Source: Actinomycetota bacterium (GTDB lineage: Bacteria; Actinomycetota; Thermoleophilia; BMS3ABIN01). From it: a stretch of DNA of 64,000 bases. The stretch lies in assembly GCA_016235065.1 (NCBI GenBank), contig JACRMB010000007.1:163020-227019 (forward strand). Direction: 5' to 3'. The notes under the pieces are model-generated. The model was not told the origin of the DNA and searched no databases. It was given only the letters and a program-made list of their open reading frames with translations. Both the position numbers and the translations under genes were made by a program. Below, one piece after another: positions 35,204 to 44,303 of this stretch (positions are counted from its first letter, which is position 1; every line of letters starts with the position of its first letter).

Positions 35204-36355
35204 TTATTTCCAGCCCATCCTCAGCGAGTCCTCGACCATGTGGTCCCTGGCTCCCCTTCCCGGCAGGGTCCAGCCGCGCCAGAATATCCCCTTCGTCTGC
35301 GGCAGCGCTATCTGGATCATCCGTTCGGCCAGGACTGCCTGGCCTCCCTCGCCCAGGACCGGCCCGTCGACGGTGTCGACGCCGGCCTCCTCTCGCCAGC
35401 CGCCGAATTCCAGCAGGATTCCCTTGAGTCCGTCACGCTGGGCTATGGCATTGGCTTGCTTTATCAGCTCATCGACATACAGGTCGAAGCGGGCGGGATC
35501 GAAAGTGCTGCCATAAGGCTGGACGTAAAGCATCAGGTAATCGTAACCCCTGAAGTCCAGCAGCTCGTAATCGTGGACCGCGCCGGCGCCCTTGACTGTG
35601 ATATTGACATCCGGGACGACCCTGGCGACGATATCCCCTTTGTACTTCTGCCTGACCAGCGGCAGCACTTCCGCTGACCACCTGTTGGCCGTCTCGGTCC
35701 CCAGAGCCAGGTTGTAATCGGCAAGCGGCGCGAACAGCTCAGCCTGGGCAGCCTCGGCCGTTTCGGCCCACTGGATGGTATCCTCGGTGAGTTGCCTGAG
35801 GATGGCATCCGAGGTCTCGAGCTGAGGCTCGAATCCGGCAGCGTCCGTGGTCGGCGATATGAATATTCCAAATCCTTCCCGATGCAGGTCCTCGGCGTTT
35901 CCTGGCACGGAACCGGCAGCGCCTTCGAGGATGACCCGTGGCGGTCCGCCAGCGCGCTGGGTGATGAGCACCGGCGGCGACAGGGTCACAGTGTTGAAGC
36001 CGTCGCGCCGGAGCCGTTCATAGTCGTTGGCCATCTCTTTCCAGGCAGTCGGACGCGGTTCGGTGATCCCCTTGAAGAATGGGATCGTCTGGCGCTGATA
36101 GGGCGCGGCAGTGCTGGTGGTAATCGTCTCTGGCGTCGTCATCACGGTCGGCTCCTCACCGCAGCCGGCTGTGAAGGCTGCCATCAGTGTTGCCGTGGCG
36201 ATCGCGCCCGCCGCGAGCAGGGCAGACTTGATGTGTTGCCGCACGCGGCCCGCCGGCTGCAAGCGCCGCACGCAGCCTGCAGGCTGAAGCTGCCGCGCCT
36301 GTATTTTGGAAGACCTGTTTTTCATCCGGGAATCCATCCGCAGTAGTTTTATCAT
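35204..36355 (-). CDS. Lipoprotein with glycoside-hydrolase-like TIM barrel
   Basis: Up to 383 residues. A hydrophobic signal ends in a lipobox TAGC near residue 65. The mature part (FFKGITEPRPTAWKEMANDYERLRRDGFNTVTL...) looks like a beta/alpha-barrel glycosidase, with possible catalytic Glu residues in AQAELFAPLADY and ILLEFGGWREEAG. GH113-like barrels are the nearest fold recalled. The N-terminal 40 residues hold a duplicated Arg-rich segment (LQPAGCVRR, LQPAGRVRQ) from a DNA repeat, so the start may be later; ATGs at 36337 and 36325 are alternatives. The substrate is unknown. Confidence 0.65.
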   Translation of the reverse strand: MIKLLRMDSRMKNRSSKIQARQLQPAGCVRRLQPAGRVRQHIKSALLAAGAIATATLMAAFTAGCGEEPTVMTTPETITTSTAAPYQRQTIPFFKGITEPRPTAWKEMANDYERLRRDGFNTVTLSPPVLITQRAGGPPRVILEGAAGSVPGNAEDLHREGFGIFISPTTDAAGFEPQLETSDAILRQLTEDTIQWAETAEAAQAELFAPLADYNLALGTETANRWSAEVLPLVRQKYKGDIVARVVPDVNITVKGAGAVHDYELLDFRGYDYLMLYVQPYGSTFDPARFDLYVDELIKQANAIAQRDGLKGILLEFGGWREEAGVDTVDGPVLGEGGQAVLAERMIQIALPQTKGIFWRGWTLPGRGARDHMVEDSLRMGWK

Positions 36356-36455
36356 TTCCTTGGCCGTGATGTCCTGTCTCGAGTGCCCTATTTATCCATG
36401 CAGGAAAGAGATACCTGCAATTTGGTGGAATTCCCTTAGGCGAAAAAGCTCGTTA

Positions 36456-36486
36456 TTGCTTACAGGAAGCCGTTTGGCGGTACAAT
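36456..36486 (+). promoter_or_regulatory. Possible promoter upstream of the zinc-ribbon protein
   Basis: TTGCTT at 36456-36461 and TACAAT at 36481-36486, with a 19-base spacer. The -10 element is good, the spacer long. Transcription would begin ~35 bases before ATG 36531. Confidence 0.4.
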
Positions 36487-36530
36487 TAAAGTAGGGACGG
36501 CAATAGAATTCCATGAAGGAGGCGACAATC

Positions 36531-36839
36531 ATGGAAGCCGTAGAGTGCCCATATTGCCGCGAGATAAACCATACCAGCTGCCCTGAAATCATGGCCGAGT
36601 GTGCTTACTGCGGTGCGCGTTTCGCCGAAGTCTGCACCGAGAACCAGACGCTGGTGATCCTGGATGGCACCAGGCCGAGCGCCTGGGAGATCGCCGAGGA
36701 ACTCATGGCCGACTGGCAGGAGCACGGCGAGCTCGAGAAGGAAGCCATCGTTGACCGGCGCCTCGGTGACGAGGAACTGGACTGGCCGGACCGGCGGGTG
36801 CGTCCGTACTCGGCAGCTCATCCCATGCAGATGGCATAG
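36531..36839 (+). CDS. Small zinc-ribbon protein, unknown function
   Basis: A 102-residue protein with two CxxC knuckles (CPYC at residues ~6-9 and CAYC at ~25-28), suitable for one zinc ion. An acidic/Trp-rich C-terminal half (SAWEIAEELMADWQEHGELEKEA) follows. The ATG at 36531 has AAGGAGG upstream, and a clear terminator lies downstream at 36905, so it appears to be a single-gene transcript. No family name can be given with confidence. Confidence 0.6.
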   Translation: MEAVECPYCREINHTSCPEIMAECAYCGARFAEVCTENQTLVILDGTRPSAWEIAEELMADWQEHGELEKEAIVDRRLGDEELDWPDRRVRPYSAAHPMQMA

Positions 36840-36904
36840 GCAGCCTGGATGTATGGTTGCGGACTTTTGTCCGTCGAATTATTGATGCCTGAAGTCTGAA
36901 ATAC

Positions 36905-36931
36905 GATCCGGTGGCCTCCGGATCTTTTTTT
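36905..36931 (+). terminator. Intrinsic terminator after the zinc-ribbon gene
   Basis: GATCCGG (36905-36911) pairs with CCGGATC (36918-36924) with a six-base loop, followed by seven T residues. It shows that the frame upstream of ~36930 is not the true start of the following permease. Confidence 0.88.
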
Positions 36932-36994
36932 ATCCCGGTCCGCAACATCTCAGAAAAGAAGGAATCCGTTAAGCGCTGCCATAATGATGGAGTT

Positions 36995-38101
36995 GTGAGA
37001 GTCTCCGTCGCCAGGCGCAACCTCTTCTCCGATCCGACCAGGCTGATCATCAGCGTGGGCGGAGTCGCGGTCGCCATCCTTCTCATCATCGTCCTGCTAG
37101 CCGTGTATACCGGCTCGCTACGGCAGATGTCAGCCTACGTGGACAACGTGGACGCCGACCTCTGGGTGGCCCAGTCCGGTTCGCCCGACATGCTCCATTC
37201 CTTTTCCGTGGTGCCCGAATCGATGATCGGCGAGCTGGAGAAGATCGAGGGCGTCTCCGAGGTGTGGCCACTGACATCACGGACGACCCTTGTTGAAATA
37301 GGCGACCAGAAGAACAGCCTGATCCTGGTGGGATACCAGCCGGGCGGAGCCGGCGGCCCCTGGAAGATGAGCGAGGGCAGCAGCGAGCCTGGACCCGGTG
37401 GCATCGTCGTCGACAAGGTGACGATGAAGACCAACGATCTGGAGCTGGGCGACACCATCGAGGCCGACGGCCAGCAATATGAGATCGCCGGAGTCTCCGA
37501 GGACACCACCATAATGGTGGCCCAGTACGCGTTCGTCGATATCGAGCGGGCGAAAAAGGCGCTGGGGCCCAACCGGATCAACTTCATCCTGGTGAATGTG
37601 GATGACCCGGCCATGCGCGACCGGGTCAAGGATGAGATAGCCGCGGGACACCCGGAGCAGACCGTATTCACCCGGGAGCAGTTCTCTTCCAACAACGCCG
37701 CTGTCATCCGCGAAGGCATCCTGCCGGTGCTTGGCGTGGTCGTGGTCATCGCCTTCATCATCGGCGTGGCCATCGTCGGCCTGGTCGTCTACTCGGCGAC
37801 CCTGGAGAAGTACCGCGAGTATGGAGTGCTGAAGGCGGTGGGAGCCAGCGGCGCCACCCTTTACAAGATAGTGCTGGAGCAGTCGCTGCTGAGCGCCCTG
37901 CTCGGCTACGCGGTGGGGGCAGTCGCATCCTTCTGGGTGGCCCGGATCGTCAAACGCGTCGTGGTTCAGATCAGCGTCGCCTTCACCTGGCAGCATTTCG
38001 CCAGCGCCTTTGTGGCGGCGATCGTCATGAGTGTGATCGCGTCGTATGTGCCGGCACGGAAGATAAACCATATCGATCCGGTGATCGTTTTCAAGGCATG
38101 A
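36995..38101 (+). CDS. ABC transporter permease, FtsX/MacB/LolC type
   Basis: About 368 residues. There is one transmembrane helix near the N-terminus, a large MacB-like periplasmic-type domain (SPDMLHSF...VVPESMIGELEKIEGV) and three C-terminal helices forming the FtsX domain (YSATLEKYREYGVLKAVGAS is the coupling segment). The frame is open from GTG 36911, but that start lies inside the terminator hairpin. GTG 36995, giving RVSVARRNLF, is the better start. The stop overlaps the ATPase gene (ATGA). The pair likely exports or extracts a lipid-anchored or peptide substrate. Confidence 0.88.
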   Translation: MRVSVARRNLFSDPTRLIISVGGVAVAILLIIVLLAVYTGSLRQMSAYVDNVDADLWVAQSGSPDMLHSFSVVPESMIGELEKIEGVSEVWPLTSRTTLVEIGDQKNSLILVGYQPGGAGGPWKMSEGSSEPGPGGIVVDKVTMKTNDLELGDTIEADGQQYEIAGVSEDTTIMVAQYAFVDIERAKKALGPNRINFILVNVDDPAMRDRVKDEIAAGHPEQTVFTREQFSSNNAAVIREGILPVLGVVVVIAFIIGVAIVGLVVYSATLEKYREYGVLKAVGASGATLYKIVLEQSLLSALLGYAVGAVASFWVARIVKRVVVQISVAFTWQHFASAFVAAIVMSVIASYVPARKINHIDPVIVFKA

Positions 38102-38808
38102 TGAACCGGAATGAAAAAATACTGGAGCTGAAGTCGGTATCGAAGTCCTACGGCAGCGGCCATACCGTCGTGGAGGCGGTGCGTTCCGTGGACCTGGCGA
38201 TCAGCCGGGGCGAGATCGTGCTGATCATGGGACCGTCGGGCTCAGGCAAGACGACCATGCTCTCCATGGCTGGCGGATTGCTGGCGCCGACATCCGGCGA
38301 GATCTACATGTCCGGTCAGCCGCTGAGCACGCTGGATTCCCGGGGAATCTCGCAGTTGCGGCTCCGGCAGGTGGGCTTCGTCTTCCAGGCGTTCAATCTG
38401 CTCGCGGGGCTCTCGGCTCTCGAGAACGTGGCCCTGGTCATGAACCTGGCCGGCCGGCACGACAGCACCGTCGAGCGCGATTCAAAAGCGCTGCTCACCC
38501 GCCTGGGTCTTGAGAAGCGCTTCACCCATGTACCGGCGGATCTGTCAGGCGGCGAGAAGCAGAGGGTGGCGCTGGCGAGGGCGTTGGCCAACGACCCGCC
38601 GCTGATCCTCGCGGACGAGCCCACGGGAAACCTCGATTCCAAGTCAGGCCGCGAGGTCATGGACCTGCTGGTGCGGCTTGCCAGGGAAGAGAATAAAGCG
38701 GTTGTCATCGTCACCCACGATCCGCGGATCATCGACATCGCCGACCGGGTGCTCTGGCTGGAGGATGGCCTGCTGGCTCCGGCTAAGCCTCAGTCCATCG
38801 CCGACTAG
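38098..38808 (+). CDS. ABC transporter ATP-binding protein, LolD/MacB type
   Basis: A 236-residue ATPase with Walker A GPSGSGKTT, Q-loop VFQAFNLLAGLSALENV, signature LSGGEKQRVALAR, Walker B LILADEPTGNLDS and switch VTHDPR. This is the layout of the LolD/MacB/FtsE family. It is translationally coupled to the permease upstream. ATG 38101 is an alternative start one codon later. No periplasmic partner gene is adjacent. Confidence 0.93.
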   Translation: MMNRNEKILELKSVSKSYGSGHTVVEAVRSVDLAISRGEIVLIMGPSGSGKTTMLSMAGGLLAPTSGEIYMSGQPLSTLDSRGISQLRLRQVGFVFQAFNLLAGLSALENVALVMNLAGRHDSTVERDSKALLTRLGLEKRFTHVPADLSGGEKQRVALARALANDPPLILADEPTGNLDSKSGREVMDLLVRLAREENKAVVIVTHDPRIIDIADRVLWLEDGLLAPAKPQSIAD

Positions 38809-38830
38809 CTGGCGGTGCTGCTGCAGCCCT

Positions 38831-39244
38831 TCAGTCCATCACATCGTAAAGCCCGAAGAGCGGCTCACCAACCAGGAAATCCGCGATATCTTCAGTGATC
38901 GCCGGATTCTTGCCGGCGGCAGCGACTGCCTGTACTGCATCATAAGCGGCGCGATCACGCCAGCGTGAATAGGTGAAGAATACGTTGGGATTCTCCGGGG
39001 ACTGGGAGATGAAGGCGTCGGTGACACCATCGAGGCCGCGGGTCTGGCGCAGGTTCTCCCGCATCACTTCAAGCAGCTCATCAGCCTTGCCCAGTTTTGA
39101 CTCGAGGATCGCGAAGCTGACCAGCCGTCCGCGGGTCGAGGCGCCCTGGCCGCAGTTGACACAAAGATCGTTTGACGGGTCGCTTCCGGAAAAATCTTCC
39201 TCTGCCAGCATGGGCATGCCACAACTCGTGCAGGTTTTCATCAT
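38831..39244 (-). CDS. Zinc-ribbon plus ABM (antibiotic biosynthesis monooxygenase-like) fusion
   Basis: A 137-residue protein. The first ~36 residues form a zinc ribbon with CTSCGMPM and CVNCGQG. The rest is a ferredoxin-like ABM domain (VSFAILESKLGKADELLEVMRENLRQTRGLDGVTDAFISQ...FFTYSRWRDRAAYDAVQ). ABM domains act as monooxygenases, haem-degrading enzymes or dimeric regulators; no catalytic residues can be pinned down. It is convergent with the ABC ATPase gene. The fusion is uncommon in my recollection. Confidence 0.72.
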   Translation of the reverse strand: MMKTCTSCGMPMLAEEDFSGSDPSNDLCVNCGQGASTRGRLVSFAILESKLGKADELLEVMRENLRQTRGLDGVTDAFISQSPENPNVFFTYSRWRDRAAYDAVQAVAAAGKNPAITEDIADFLVGEPLFGLYDVMD

Positions 39245-39520
39245 TTCCTCCCATGATCCGTTTCAGCCACCCGCCACAAGGGGCGCCTGTGTGCGCTACA
39301 AAAGTCTGATATGCAGACACCGCCTGGATGTCACTGCCTGTTTCATAACCGCTTGCGGCGGAAAGTATGCATACAACGGGAAAACCGGTATGAATATAGC
39401 TTTGCCGCGTGGCGCCAGTCGAGGAAGAGAGCGGCAACTGCGGGAAGGGGAACGCGCCCGGATGTAGCATAAATAACAGGAATCTGGTCCACTGCTGTGA
39501 TCCACAAGGGAAGGGACAGC

Positions 39521-39946
39521 ATGCTCGAACTCACATTCGCTCAAAAGAGCTTACTCGCGACCGTACTTCTGGTTCTTGCCTGCGGGCAGGTTCTGCTGAT
39601 TGCATCGGCGCTCGGAAAGATCGGCTCGTTCTCCATGGAAACAAAGCGGTGGTTGACGATGGCCCACCGTTTCGAGGGCTATGTCGCATTCCTGGTCGTG
39701 CTCTGGGTGGCTTATAACTGCGTTTTCAACATCGCAAACAAATCAGGAGCGCCACGGGTAGTCATCCATGCCATCGCGGGCACGGTCATACTCGGGTTGT
39801 TCATGAGCAAGATCACTATCAACCGGGGGCTGAAGCAGTTCTATACGAGGCTGCCGCTTCTGGGCGCATCGCTGTTCACGGCGATAACTATTCTTTGGGT
39901 CACCAGTGCTGGGTGGTATTACTATACGAATGGGGTCGGCTACTGA
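39521..39946 (+). CDS. Four-helix membrane protein, DUF6529-like
   Basis: A 141-residue integral membrane protein with four predicted helices. His residues lie near the membrane surface in AHRFEGYVAFLVVLW and VIHAIAGTVILGLF, an arrangement seen in b-type cytochromes and in the DUF6529 family. Haem binding is possible but unproven. ATG 39521 has AAGGGA upstream; GTG 39497 is an alternative. About 275 bases upstream hold no gene and no clear element. Confidence 0.6.
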   Translation: MLELTFAQKSLLATVLLVLACGQVLLIASALGKIGSFSMETKRWLTMAHRFEGYVAFLVVLWVAYNCVFNIANKSGAPRVVIHAIAGTVILGLFMSKITINRGLKQFYTRLPLLGASLFTAITILWVTSAGWYYYTNGVGY

Positions 39947-40000
39947 TCCTGGCTGTCTTTTCCCATTGTACTCCCGGCGGAAGCGGGAACTGACATAACC

Positions 40001-40306
40001 TTAATGCGGGTCGTGGATCCCCAGTACCGTCAGCCGTTCCAGGCTCTTCATCCCCCGGATCTCCCCTGCCCCGATACTTATACTTCCCATGGGGCCGAGC
40101 TCGATGCTTCCTTCGCCGTTTGTGATGATGCCGCGTCCCTCCAGAATAAGGAAAAAGACCGAATAAGCCTCTGGATGCGGCTTGATCTCAAGTCCCGATT
40201 CGAGACAGATCAGCGCCGCAGTGAAATTCGGCGAGAGCCAGATGTCTTTCTTGACCGGCTGATCAGGCAGGAATCTCTGCTGTGACAGAATATTTTCCAG
40301 GAGCAC
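40001..40306 (-). CDS. Small cupin-domain protein
   Basis: A 101-residue single cupin. The first motif region (GLEIKPHPEAYSVFFLILEGRGIIT) has the expected Gly/Pro turns and one His; the second is SIELGPMGSISIGAGEIRGMKS. Metal-binding histidines are fewer than in classical cupins, so it may bind a small ligand instead. It is 9 bases downstream of the EncFtn-like gene on the same strand and probably shares its transcript. Confidence 0.72.
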   Translation of the reverse strand: MLLENILSQQRFLPDQPVKKDIWLSPNFTAALICLESGLEIKPHPEAYSVFFLILEGRGIITNGEGSIELGPMGSISIGAGEIRGMKSLERLTVLGIHDPH

Positions 40307-40315
40307 CCCGCTCAG

Positions 40316-40543
40316 TTAGAGCCCCTCTTTCTGAAACAGCTCGTCCTCTGTCGGATCCAGCTGCCTGATCAGCTTCACCAGTTCCGCCACATGCTCCTTC
40401 TCCTCATCGCGGATATGCCCCAGCAGCTTCTGGATCTCCGGATTGTCGGTGGCATCGATATGAGCCTGGTAGTTGTTTATAGCCAGCAACTCATCCTTCA
40501 GATCTTCACGCAGATGGATGAGGTCTACCTGTTCGTCGCTCAT
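40316..40543 (-). CDS. Encapsulated-ferritin-like (EncFtn-type) protein
   Basis: A 75-residue two-helix ferritin-like protein. The segment HIRDEEKEHVAELVKLIRQLDP closely parallels encapsulated ferritins. The ferroxidase ligands of characterised EncFtn (Glu32, Glu62, His65) correspond by spacing to Glu18, Glu48 and His51 here. The C-terminal encapsulin-targeting extension of cargo EncFtn is absent, and no encapsulin gene is in the window, so it may be a free iron-oxidising assembly. ATG 40543 has AAAAGGAG upstream. A cupin gene follows. Confidence 0.75.
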   Translation of the reverse strand: MSDEQVDLIHLREDLKDELLAINNYQAHIDATDNPEIQKLLGHIRDEEKEHVAELVKLIRQLDPTEDELFQKEGL

Positions 40544-40623
40544 GATGGCTCCTTTTAAGTTAACAAAATATTCCAGCTATCTGTTGTCCGATCGTGCAGT
40601 TGCATAAACTGTGCCGCAACTGT

Positions 40624-40968
40624 CTATCCGAACCGGTACTGCACTCCGAATCCGCCCCGGGGATAACTCATCTCGATATTGTCATAGGGGCAACCGCCAC
40701 TGCGGCAGGTGCCACATTCAAGGCAGCCCTCATAGGCTATAGATATTGATTCTTCCTCTTCTTCCCAGCGGTAAACCTGGGCCGGGCAGGTGTGGGTGCA
40801 GTATTTGCGGCGGCAGGTCTCGTGGCAGATCTCCTTATCCTTGATGGAAAGATGTGACTCGGCGTCTGGTTTGAACTTGGTCAGACCGAGTTTGTCGGTG
40901 ACGCTGAGTTTTGCTGGCTTCCAGTCGCGGTCGTCGGAAGGCAGTCTGTGCTTGCGCTCTTCGCTCAT
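40624..40968 (-). CDS. fixX: FixX-type ferredoxin-like protein
   Basis: A 114-residue FixX. The family pattern is clear: CRRKYCTHTCPAQVYRWEEE, CLECGTCRSGGC and the end YPRGGFGVQYRFG. It passes electrons between the FixC flavoprotein and the membrane. It starts at ATG 40968, overlapping the fixC stop by four bases (ATGA). It is the last gene of the etfB-etfA-fixC-fixX operon on the minus strand. Confidence 0.9.
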   Translation of the reverse strand: MSEERKHRLPSDDRDWKPAKLSVTDKLGLTKFKPDAESHLSIKDKEICHETCRRKYCTHTCPAQVYRWEEEEESISIAYEGCLECGTCRSGGCPYDNIEMSYPRGGFGVQYRFG

Positions 40969-42287
40969 GAGAATGTCCTCCAGGCGTCGTACAGGTCTCT
41001 CATCAGCTTGCGAGCGGGCATCTGTGACCGCACCAGCTTGATGACCAGGTGCATCTTGTCGGCCTTGCTCAGAGAATCGACCGACAGCAGTTCCTTCACC
41101 GCCGCCGAGGCCAGCTCGGGATACATGGTGAAGAAGTGCGGATGTGACGACAAAAACGGGGTCACATTCTGGAAAGTCTTGAGGTCTTTCATGACGATGC
41201 TCTTCTCCAGCTGCTGGCGGTAGTAGTCGAGGGTTATGGCTTCGAAAGAGCCGCACGCGCGGGCACGCAGGACCGTTTCCCCCGCCATCCTGCCCGACAA
41301 CAACGCCAGGTTGGCGCCTTCGGTGAAGACGGCATTGACCATGCCGGCGGCGTCACCGGCTACCAGTACGCCGTTACCATGCAGCCTGGGCATACCGCGG
41401 TAACCACCCTCGGGGATGAGGTGCGCCGCATACTCGCGGGGGCTGGCGCCGTGGATCAGGCGCTGCACCTGCGGCTGTGCCTTGAAGCGCTCCAGCAGTG
41501 CATAGGCTTCGTGGGTCTGGTCGACCATATCCTTGAGGATGACGCCGACGCCGATCGACACGGTATCCCTGTTCGTGTAGATGAAGCCGGTACCGGGGAT
41601 GCCTCCGGTGATCTCGCCGATGACCTCATAGGCGGCGCCGTTTCCTTCCTCAAGATTGAAGCGGTCTTCGAGTTTCTCTCTGGGGAGCGCCAGCACTTCC
41701 TTGACCGCCAGGGCCAGTGATTCAGGTTTGACGCCTTTGCTCAGGCCGGCTTTTTCCGCCAGGAAGGGGTTGACACCCTCGCAGAGGATGACGACGTCAG
41801 CATCGAGGTCGCCATCGGGACGGCCGGTGCGAACTCCCACCACGCGGTCGCCTTCCATCAGCAGGTCCTCGACCAGGGTCTCGGTGATGATCAGGGCGCC
41901 TTTCGCCCGCGCCTCGCCGGCCAGCCACTTGTCGAAGCGGGAACGGAAGACCGAGAAAGAGTTGTATGGTTCGGCGCCGAAGTCGGTGGATTCGTATGCA
42001 GCTTTGGCTACCGATTCGCCTGTGGTCAGCCACATCTCCCGCCGGGTTATGTGCCGCTCCAGTGGCGCCTTCTTCCAGAACTCCGGGGTTACCTGCGCTG
42101 TCGGCTGGGAGAAGACGAGTCCGCCCATCATGTTCTTGCTGCCGGGCCAGTCGCCGCGCTCGATGACCGCTACGCGGGCACCGCCGTCGGCCAGGGTGCA
42201 GGCGGCCGATAATCCGGCGGGGCCGCCGCCGACGATGATGGCGTCAAAACGGCCGCTGGTAATCGGGATATTCGCTAGATCGCTCAT
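40965..42287 (-). CDS. fixC: FixC-type electron transfer flavoprotein-quinone oxidoreductase
   Basis: A 440-residue flavoprotein. The FAD motif [22 protein letters not shown] is at residues ~15-36. [23 protein letters not shown] near residue 315 is typical of the FixC/ETF-QO family. With EtfAB and FixX it should form a FixABCX complex, which in studied bacteria bifurcates electrons from NADH to quinone and ferredoxin. Its start overlaps the etfA stop (ATGA). Confidence 0.92.
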   Translation of the reverse strand: MSDLANIPITSGRFDAIIVGGGPAGLSAACTLADGGARVAVIERGDWPGSKNMMGGLVFSQPTAQVTPEFWKKAPLERHITRREMWLTTGESVAKAAYESTDFGAEPYNSFSVFRSRFDKWLAGEARAKGALIITETLVEDLLMEGDRVVGVRTGRPDGDLDADVVILCEGVNPFLAEKAGLSKGVKPESLALAVKEVLALPREKLEDRFNLEEGNGAAYEVIGEITGGIPGTGFIYTNRDTVSIGVGVILKDMVDQTHEAYALLERFKAQPQVQRLIHGASPREYAAHLIPEGGYRGMPRLHGNGVLVAGDAAGMVNAVFTEGANLALLSGRMAGETVLRARACGSFEAITLDYYRQQLEKSIVMKDLKTFQNVTPFLSSHPHFFTMYPELASAAVKELLSVDSLSKADKMHLVIKLVRSQMPARKLMRDLYDAWRTFS

Positions 42288-43447
42288 TTGACGGCCTCAC
42301 TTTTGGAGCCGCCTGTATCCAGTTCCTCTTCCTTGCACCTGCGGATCTCTGCGATAAGCGCCGGCACGACTTCAAAAAGGTCGCCGACGATTCCCAGGTC
42401 GGCGATGTCGAAGATCGGGGCGGTGGGGTCGTTGTTGATGGCGACTATCATGTCGGAATGCTGCATGCCCGCCAGGTGCTGGATCGCGCCTGAGATGCCC
42501 ACGGCGATATAGAGTACCGGCCGCACCGTCTGGCCGGTCTGGCCTACCTGGCGCCGGGCTGAGACCCAGCCGGCGTCGACTGCGGCGCGAGAGGCACCGA
42601 CCACGCCGCCGAGTTCGAGGGCCAGCTCGTCAAGCAGGGCGAAATTCTGGCTCTTGCGCAGGCCGCGGCCGCCGGAAATGATTACGTGGGCACCCTGGAA
42701 AGAGACCTCCTCCTCTATGGTGGGAAGGAACTGCAGCTGCCGCACTGGCTGTTCGTCCGCCAGCTCCGGTATGAATTTTATGGTCTCGCCAGTAGCACCG
42801 GCTTCAGCCTCGGACAGCGGGAAGACACCCGGGCGGACGGTCGCCATCTGGGGCCGGTGTGCCGGCGAGATGATTGTCGCCATGATGTTGCCGCCGAATG
42901 CGGGACGGGTCTGGCGGAGCAGTTTTGTCTCGGGATCGATCTCCAGGGCCGTACAGTCCGCCGTCAGGCCTGTCTCGAGGTCAGTGGCGACCGCTGAAGC
43001 CAGGTCACGTCCGCGAGTTGTGGCTCCAAGAAGGATAACCTCTGGCGAATGTTCGCGGACGAGCGCTGCCAGCGTCTTGCAGTGTGGTTCGGTGGTAAAT
43101 GGCGACAGTGCCGGATGGTCAGCCAGGTAGACTGCGGCGGCGCCGTGGGAGAAGGCATCTCGGGCGAGCTGCTCGCCGCCGCTACCGTCGTCTGTCAGTT
43201 CGCTACCGTCGCCCATGAGCACAGCGGCCGGCCGGGTGCCGAGGTCGGCGGCCAGCGAACGGGCGACGCCCATGAGTTCCCAGGAGACCCGGGCTGCACC
43301 GGCGCCCTCATGTTCGATGACTACCCAGACTTCGCCGGGTACCCTGTTGGCATCAGCTTTCGAACCTGCCACTGGAGCCGCTTTCCTCACACGCTTTTTG
43401 TCAGTATCTTTTGCGGATCTATTCCCGCCTGTATCCTTCCCCGCCAT
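42284..43447 (-). CDS. etfA: Electron transfer flavoprotein alpha subunit (FixB type)
   Basis: EtfA with the conserved C-terminal FAD-binding region (ISGGRGL..., [26 protein letters not shown]). The N-terminus carries ~35 extra charged residues ([21 protein letters not shown]...) before the core [12 protein letters not shown] 43447 shares its A with the etfB stop (TGATG) and has AGGAG upstream; ATG 43462 is a less likely earlier start. EtfA pairs with EtfB and transfers electrons to FixC. Confidence 0.93.
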   Translation of the reverse strand: MAGKDTGGNRSAKDTDKKRVRKAAPVAGSKADANRVPGEVWVVIEHEGAGAARVSWELMGVARSLAADLGTRPAAVLMGDGSELTDDGSGGEQLARDAFSHGAAAVYLADHPALSPFTTEPHCKTLAALVREHSPEVILLGATTRGRDLASAVATDLETGLTADCTALEIDPETKLLRQTRPAFGGNIMATIISPAHRPQMATVRPGVFPLSEAEAGATGETIKFIPELADEQPVRQLQFLPTIEEEVSFQGAHVIISGGRGLRKSQNFALLDELALELGGVVGASRAAVDAGWVSARRQVGQTGQTVRPVLYIAVGISGAIQHLAGMQHSDMIVAINNDPTAPIFDIADLGIVGDLFEVVPALIAEIRRCKEEELDTGGSKSEAVK

Positions 43448-44271
43448 CAGTCGCTCCTGCATATCTTGAGCCCGTGTTTCCTCAGGCGGTCCAGTACAGC
43501 TGCCGCCGCCTCGGCGGACGAGCTTTCAGCGGTGTCGAATACTTCTCCCCGTTCCCTCATCGGGGGAGCGAAGATCTTGTTCACCCGCGTCGGTGAGCCC
43601 TTGAGGCCCAGCCTGGCGCGGTCTACCTCGATGTCGTCGACGCCCCAGACTTCCACCGGCTTCTCCGCGGCAGCGATGAGGCTGGGCAGCGATGCATAGC
43701 GGATCTGGTTGCAGACTTCGGTGATGGTGAGCGCCGCCGGCAGCTTTGCCTCCAGCAGTTCGCGGCCGCTTTCCAGCTGGCGCCAGGCTCTGATGACCCC
43801 GGCGTCCAGGTCGAGGGTGTCGAGGCCGCAGATATAGGTCACCTGGCTCATTCCCAGGCGGTGTGCCAGCCCGGGCCCGACCTGGCCGGTATCACCGTCG
43901 ATTGACTGCTTGCCGCAGATGACCAGGTCGACCGGCTCCGCTTCAGCTATGCGGCGGATGGCAGCGGCCAGCGCGTGGGTAGTGGCCAGGGTGTCAGCGC
44001 CGGCAAAGGCGCGGTCGGAGAGCAGGATAGCGTTGTCGACTCCGAAACCGAGTACCTTGCGAAGGGTCTCTTCCGCCTGGGGAGGGCCCATGGAAAGAGC
44101 GGTGACATGGCCGCCATGAAGATCGCGCAGCTGCAGCGCTGCCTCGACTGCGTGCAGGTCGAAGGGATTGATGACAGAGGGGATTCCCTGCCTGATCAGG
44201 CTGCCGGTCTCGGGGTCGATCCGGACCTGGGTGGTGTCGGGAACCTGCTTGACACAGACGACTGAATGTAT
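43447..44271 (-). CDS. etfB: Electron transfer flavoprotein beta subunit (FixA type), probable ATA start
   Basis: EtfB. The first ATG in frame (44091) would remove ~60 conserved residues. Upstream sequence encodes VVCVKQVPDT, then RIDPETGSLIRQG and INPFDLHAVEAAL, the canonical N-terminal half. The frame is closed by TAG at 44277-44275. Between that stop and the conserved VVCVKQ there is no ATG, GTG or TTG; only ATA at 44271 fits. It is preceded by GAGGGGG at 9 bases spacing and gives (M)HSVVCVKQV. A rare AUA start or a sequencing error are the options. AMP/FAD-binding segments (DGDTGQVGP) are intact. Confidence 0.9.
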   Translation of the reverse strand: MHSVVCVKQVPDTTQVRIDPETGSLIRQGIPSVINPFDLHAVEAALQLRDLHGGHVTALSMGPPQAEETLRKVLGFGVDNAILLSDRAFAGADTLATTHALAAAIRRIAEAEPVDLVICGKQSIDGDTGQVGPGLAHRLGMSQVTYICGLDTLDLDAGVIRAWRQLESGRELLEAKLPAALTITEVCNQIRYASLPSLIAAAEKPVEVWGVDDIEVDRARLGLKGSPTRVNKIFAPPMRERGEVFDTAESSSAEAAAAVLDRLRKHGLKICRSD

Positions 44272-44303
44272 GGCCTACCGCCCCCTCAGTTGTTCCGGTT
44301 CGG

